Source of the DNA: an uncultured archaeon
GTDB lineage: Archaea > Thermoproteota > Nitrososphaeria > Conexivisphaerales > CALBHZ01
Length of the DNA stretch: 8,621 bases
Direction: 5' to 3'
Assembly (NCBI GenBank): GCA_937892815.1
Contig: CALBHZ010000044.1
Location: 1-8,621 of the forward strand
Shown: piece after piece, positions 6,324 through 8,621 of the stretch
How the letters are laid out: every line of letters starts with the position of its first letter
Numbering within the stretch: position 1 is the first letter of the stretch
Made by a program: the position numbers and the translations under genes
Notes under the pieces: generated by a model
Seen by the model: only the letters and a program-made list of their open reading frames with translations
Database searches by the model: none
What the model was told of the DNA's origin: nothing

Positions 6324-7304
6324 ATGCAACAGTATAACGTTCAGGGGTTCATTAAAACCGGAAGCGATAGGGTAGATGAAGCCTTAGGAGGAGGTTTAGC
6401 TAGAGGCGCATTAACGCAAATCTTCGGGGAAAAAGGTGTAGGGAAGAGCTTATTAGCGTTACAGATAGCCTGTTACGTGGTATCTAGAGGTAGGAGCTCG
6501 GTTATCCTCGATACGGAACAAAGCTATAAGCACCTTCTAGGATGGCTTCCTTCCTTTAACAAAAGGTTTGGGAAGCAGATAAAGGTAGTATGGACGAGGG
6601 TGGAGAGGGATATTAAAAGGAAGAAAGCGTCCGAAGTAAAGGCGGCTTTAGAGGCTCTCTTTTCTCAACTGAAAATGCCCATAGATCAATCTAAAATACA
6701 GGCTATCCTCTGGATAATATCTCCAGACGTTAACTTAAGCTATGAAAGGGAGAAAGAGCCAGCTATTTACATTATATCCTCTCCGTATATACGCGATATA
6801 CTACATATACACGGAATAAGAGCCGATATATCCAGCTCCTCCGGAGGGAGGGTGGAAGTTAGGATGTTGCCGGGCATGATAGTAGACGTTCTATCCTCCC
6901 CTCTTGGGGAGCTCATTAAAAGCGTTAAAGCCGATGTACTGATCTACGATTCGCTATCTATGCCCTTTAAAAGCACCTTTATATCTACGCAAGATCTCCC
7001 AGCTAGATCGGCTACATTAGCTATGCTCTTATCGCAGGCTCAAAAATTATGCAATTCACTTAACATAGCGATATTAGCCATAAATCATACGTCCGAGAAT
7101 CCATCTAACCCTTACGAGAGAAGCAAACCATATGGAGGTAAGATAGTGGGATATGACTTCAAGTTTAGCTATGAAATGGTCAACTTAACTAAGGGATCTA
7201 AGTGCTCTGAACAAAGGAGGGCTATAGTAGTGCATCGCCATTTACTAATGCCTCCCTATTCTAAAAACACCGAAGTTCTTATAACTAACGAGGGGTTTGT
7301 ATGA
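6324..7304 (+). CDS. RadB-like RecA-superfamily ATPase with extra inserted segment
   Basis: RecA/RadA paralogue of 326 residues. The N-terminus IKTGSDRVDEALGGGLARG (10-28) is the RadB-style entry into the core. Walker A is GEKGVGKS (35-42), the catalytic-glutamate strand is VILDTEQ (60-66), and Walker B is DVLIYDS (204-210). LPARSATLAMLLSQAQKL, the AINHTSENP strand (NH where RadA has NQ), and KPYGGKIVGY (268-277) follow the RadA/RadB fold, ending in VHRHLL. RadA's N-terminal helix-hairpin-helix domain is absent. Walker A to Walker B spans about 170 residues, roughly 70 more than I recall for RadB. The extra part (about 95-200) has a basic helical start (ERDIKRKKASEVKAALEALF) and a beta-rich remainder. 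It probably acts in recombination, repair or a KaiC-like regulatory role, but this is inference. It overlaps the following membrane gene by ATGA, so the two are likely translated together. Confidence 0.85.
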   Translation: MQQYNVQGFIKTGSDRVDEALGGGLARGALTQIFGEKGVGKSLLALQIACYVVSRGRSSVILDTEQSYKHLLGWLPSFNKRFGKQIKVVWTRVERDIKRKKASEVKAALEALFSQLKMPIDQSKIQAILWIISPDVNLSYEREKEPAIYIISSPYIRDILHIHGIRADISSSSGGRVEVRMLPGMIVDVLSSPLGELIKSVKADVLIYDSLSMPFKSTFISTQDLPARSATLAMLLSQAQKLCNSLNIAILAINHTSENPSNPYERSKPYGGKIVGYDFKFSYEMVNLTKGSKCSEQRRAIVVHRHLLMPPYSKNTEVLITNEGFV

Positions 7305-8296
7305 TCTTTAGACTCCTCAAGTACCTACTTATACCTCTATCCTTTCTAACAATGGCATCCTTCCTCCACTCGATCTATAAGGTTAATCAAAATCCTTTAG
7401 TCCCGCTCCTTTACTTCCCGATATCTATACTGACCTCGCTATCGGTATACAACGCAATTGCTAGGAGAGGAAGGACTTATATGCTTTACATACTGCTGCT
7501 TTTAATGCCCGCTCTCCATCCTGTACTTTTCTTCGTTCCGCTCCTCTTTCTGTTCAATAAAACGTCGTTACGTAAGGGAGTAAAGGGATGGATCTATTGG
7601 GAAGGCTTGATATTGAAAAAAGTTAAGTTAGGCATAAGGTTAATTGGAAGGATAGAAACCCGCCTTCCCTTCCCCATATACTATGCCGCTCCTTACCTTT
7701 ACTTAATAGAAAGCGGCAGAGGTTTAACCTTATCAAAGGCTTACGATAAAGCCTTGAAGAGGTTAAGGGAGAAGCTCAAGCTCTTAACTGAGGAAGGAAT
7801 TCCCTTCTCTCCAGTGCATGCACAGGAGCTTCTAGATCTCCATAGATCTAAATTTAGATACTCAGAGGACGACTTCGACGTTCTCGTTATAAAGGCGGAT
7901 AATGGAGGAGCGAAGATATCCAAGTTGAAGAGAGCGAAGTTTTTCGCTAAGGGTCTAGATAAGCTAAGGCCGTATCGGAGGGAAGTCCTTAAAGTTACGG
8001 GAAAGCCCCATCCTTCCGATATATACGCTATACCAATTTCCCTATCTAACGTTCACTTCAGTCGTTTAAAGGGACAAAGCGCGGGTTTTATAGGAAGAGA
8101 TCGAGGCTTAATACCTATAAAGCTAGCGGGCAAACCTTGGGCCCTTCTAAAGTGGCAGTATGCGGCCTTAGTAGATCTTGGATACAGTTCCGATGGAGAA
8201 GGCTATCTTTCCCTTGATGAGCGCTTTAACGATCCTCCCCTCAACGTTGTTAGCTATGGAATAAACTTGGGCCCTACCTCTTCTACTCCTATTTAA
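7301..8296 (+). CDS. Membrane-anchored protein of unknown function, coupled to the RecA-like ATPase
   Basis: I do not recognise this 331-residue protein. The N-terminal 90 residues hold three, perhaps four, membrane segments (about 8-26, 33-53 and 60-85, the last long enough to be a hairpin around Pro70-Pro74). A basic patch (KTSLRKGVKG) and a soluble domain of about 240 residues follow. That domain has a helical stretch (LSKAYDKALKRLREKLKLLTEEG), a beta segment (DFDVLVIKAD) and GKPHPSDIYAIPISLSNVHF. I saw no nuclease, protease or nucleotide-binding motif. By the positive-inside rule the soluble part is probably cytoplasmic. The ATG overlaps the RecA-like TGA (ATGA), with GAGGGG at 7290-7295 as ribosome binding site. 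The last 43 residues run antisense to the winged-helix gene and are the least certain part. Confidence 0.7.
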   Translation: MIFRLLKYLLIPLSFLTMASFLHSIYKVNQNPLVPLLYFPISILTSLSVYNAIARRGRTYMLYILLLLMPALHPVLFFVPLLFLFNKTSLRKGVKGWIYWEGLILKKVKLGIRLIGRIETRLPFPIYYAAPYLYLIESGRGLTLSKAYDKALKRLREKLKLLTEEGIPFSPVHAQELLDLHRSKFRYSEDDFDVLVIKADNGGAKISKLKRAKFFAKGLDKLRPYRREVLKVTGKPHPSDIYAIPISLSNVHFSRLKGQSAGFIGRDRGLIPIKLAGKPWALLKWQYAALVDLGYSSDGEGYLSLDERFNDPPLNVVSYGINLGPTSSTPI

Positions 8297-8560
8297 GATC
8301 CCCTTCTCCTCCAATTTAATCAGTATCCTTCTTATCTTCCCTACGTATCCCTTCTTTAAATCGAGCTTAACGCTCGCCCTCCCCTCTCCCAAGGCCGTCA
8401 TAATCTTCCTCATAGATAGCCCTTCTGGATTTTTCGATAAGATCTTGAGAAGTCTATACTCGATAGTATCTCCGAAACAATCCTCTATTATGGGAGATAT
8501 AATCCAAGCTAAATCGTTGAGGTAATGTCTGAGAATCGTTACAAGCACGACGTCATTCAT
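8168..8560 (-). CDS. Winged-helix transcriptional regulator
   Basis: Probable DNA-binding protein of 130 residues. After an N-terminal helix (1-25), residues 33-102 show a winged helix-turn-helix: EYRLLKILSKNPEGLSMRKIMTALG (helices 1-2), the recognition region GKIRRILIKLEEKGILNRS (74-92), and the wing strand RGRAQVYSI (94-102). The tail has NVEGRIVKALIKGK, similar to the last helix of MarR/ArsR-like archaeal regulators. The ATG at 8560 overlaps the TGA of an upstream gene on the same strand by 8 nt, and GGAGG-type purines lie 5-18 nt upstream, so co-translation is likely. The wing and everything after it lie antisense to the 3' end of the membrane protein gene. Target genes are unknown. Confidence 0.75.
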   Translation of the reverse strand: MNDVVLVTILRHYLNDLAWIISPIIEDCFGDTIEYRLLKILSKNPEGLSMRKIMTALGEGRASVKLDLKKGYVGKIRRILIKLEEKGILNRSRRGRAQVYSIANNVEGRIVKALIKGKIAFSIGTVSKIY

Positions 8561-8621
8561 AATACTCCGCTAACCTCCTCAGCTGATCTACCCCCCTATC
8601 GGTTATCCTATACCCTCCATC
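8553..8621 (-). CDS. C-terminal end of a probable winged-helix regulator, partial
   Basis: The minus strand at the right edge reads DGGYRITDRGVDQLRRLAEYYE then TGA (8555-8553). The pattern Y-x-ITDRG-x-x-x-L-x-x-LAEYY is what follows the wing in PadR/MarR-like regulators (LT-x-x-G-x-x-x-L). The rest of the gene lies outside the window. Its stop codon falls inside the start region of the next gene (ATG at 8560), an overlap of 8 nt, so two regulators appear to be encoded in tandem. Confidence 0.55.
   Translation of the reverse strand, partial: DGGYRITDRGVDQLRRLAEYYE

Overview
The window comes from an archaeon, most likely a thermophile of the TACK superphylum. The evidence is the archaeal gene order RNA polymerase A'' - L30e - NusA-like - S12 - S7 - EF-1A, archaeal TATA boxes, GGTGA-type ribosome binding sites, and Arg/Ile codon use dominated by AGG/AGA and ATA. 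The EF-1A G domain ([23 protein letters not shown]) resembles, from memory, the Thaumarchaeota/Aigarchaeota type more than classical Crenarchaeota. No database search was possible, so this placement is tentative.

Positions 1-4125 (+ strand) are the information-processing block. The rpoA2, rpl30e and nusA-like genes are packed with 4-nt start/stop overlaps (ATGA, TTGA). A promoter then drives rps12-rps7, and a separate promoter drives EF-1A. The striking anomaly is in rpoA2. The reading frame breaks right after the conserved SIGEPGTQ motif and resumes in another frame near ERNVSIQDV. About 90 family-typical residues, including the catalytic trigger-loop segment, are absent.

Positions 4129-6228 (- strand) hold four genes. 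In transcription order from the right they are a small DUF504/UPF0248-like protein, a major-facilitator transporter broken by about seven frame changes (pseudogene), a purine-type phosphoribosyltransferase, and a small helical hypothetical protein. The last one converges on EF-1A with only 3 nt between the stop codons. The three intact genes here each carry a TATA-like box centred about 30 nt before the start codon, which suggests leaderless mRNAs.

Positions 6324-8296 (+ strand) encode a two-gene unit. A RadB-like RecA-superfamily ATPase with a long extra segment between Walker A and Walker B overlaps, by ATGA, an unrecognised membrane-anchored protein. This pairing is the best candidate in the window for an undescribed system. 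The 3' end of the membrane gene overlaps, antisense over 129 nt, a winged-helix regulator gene on the - strand. That gene in turn overlaps the 3' end of another probable winged-helix regulator running off the right edge. No tRNA, rRNA, CRISPR array, insertion sequence or long repeat was seen.
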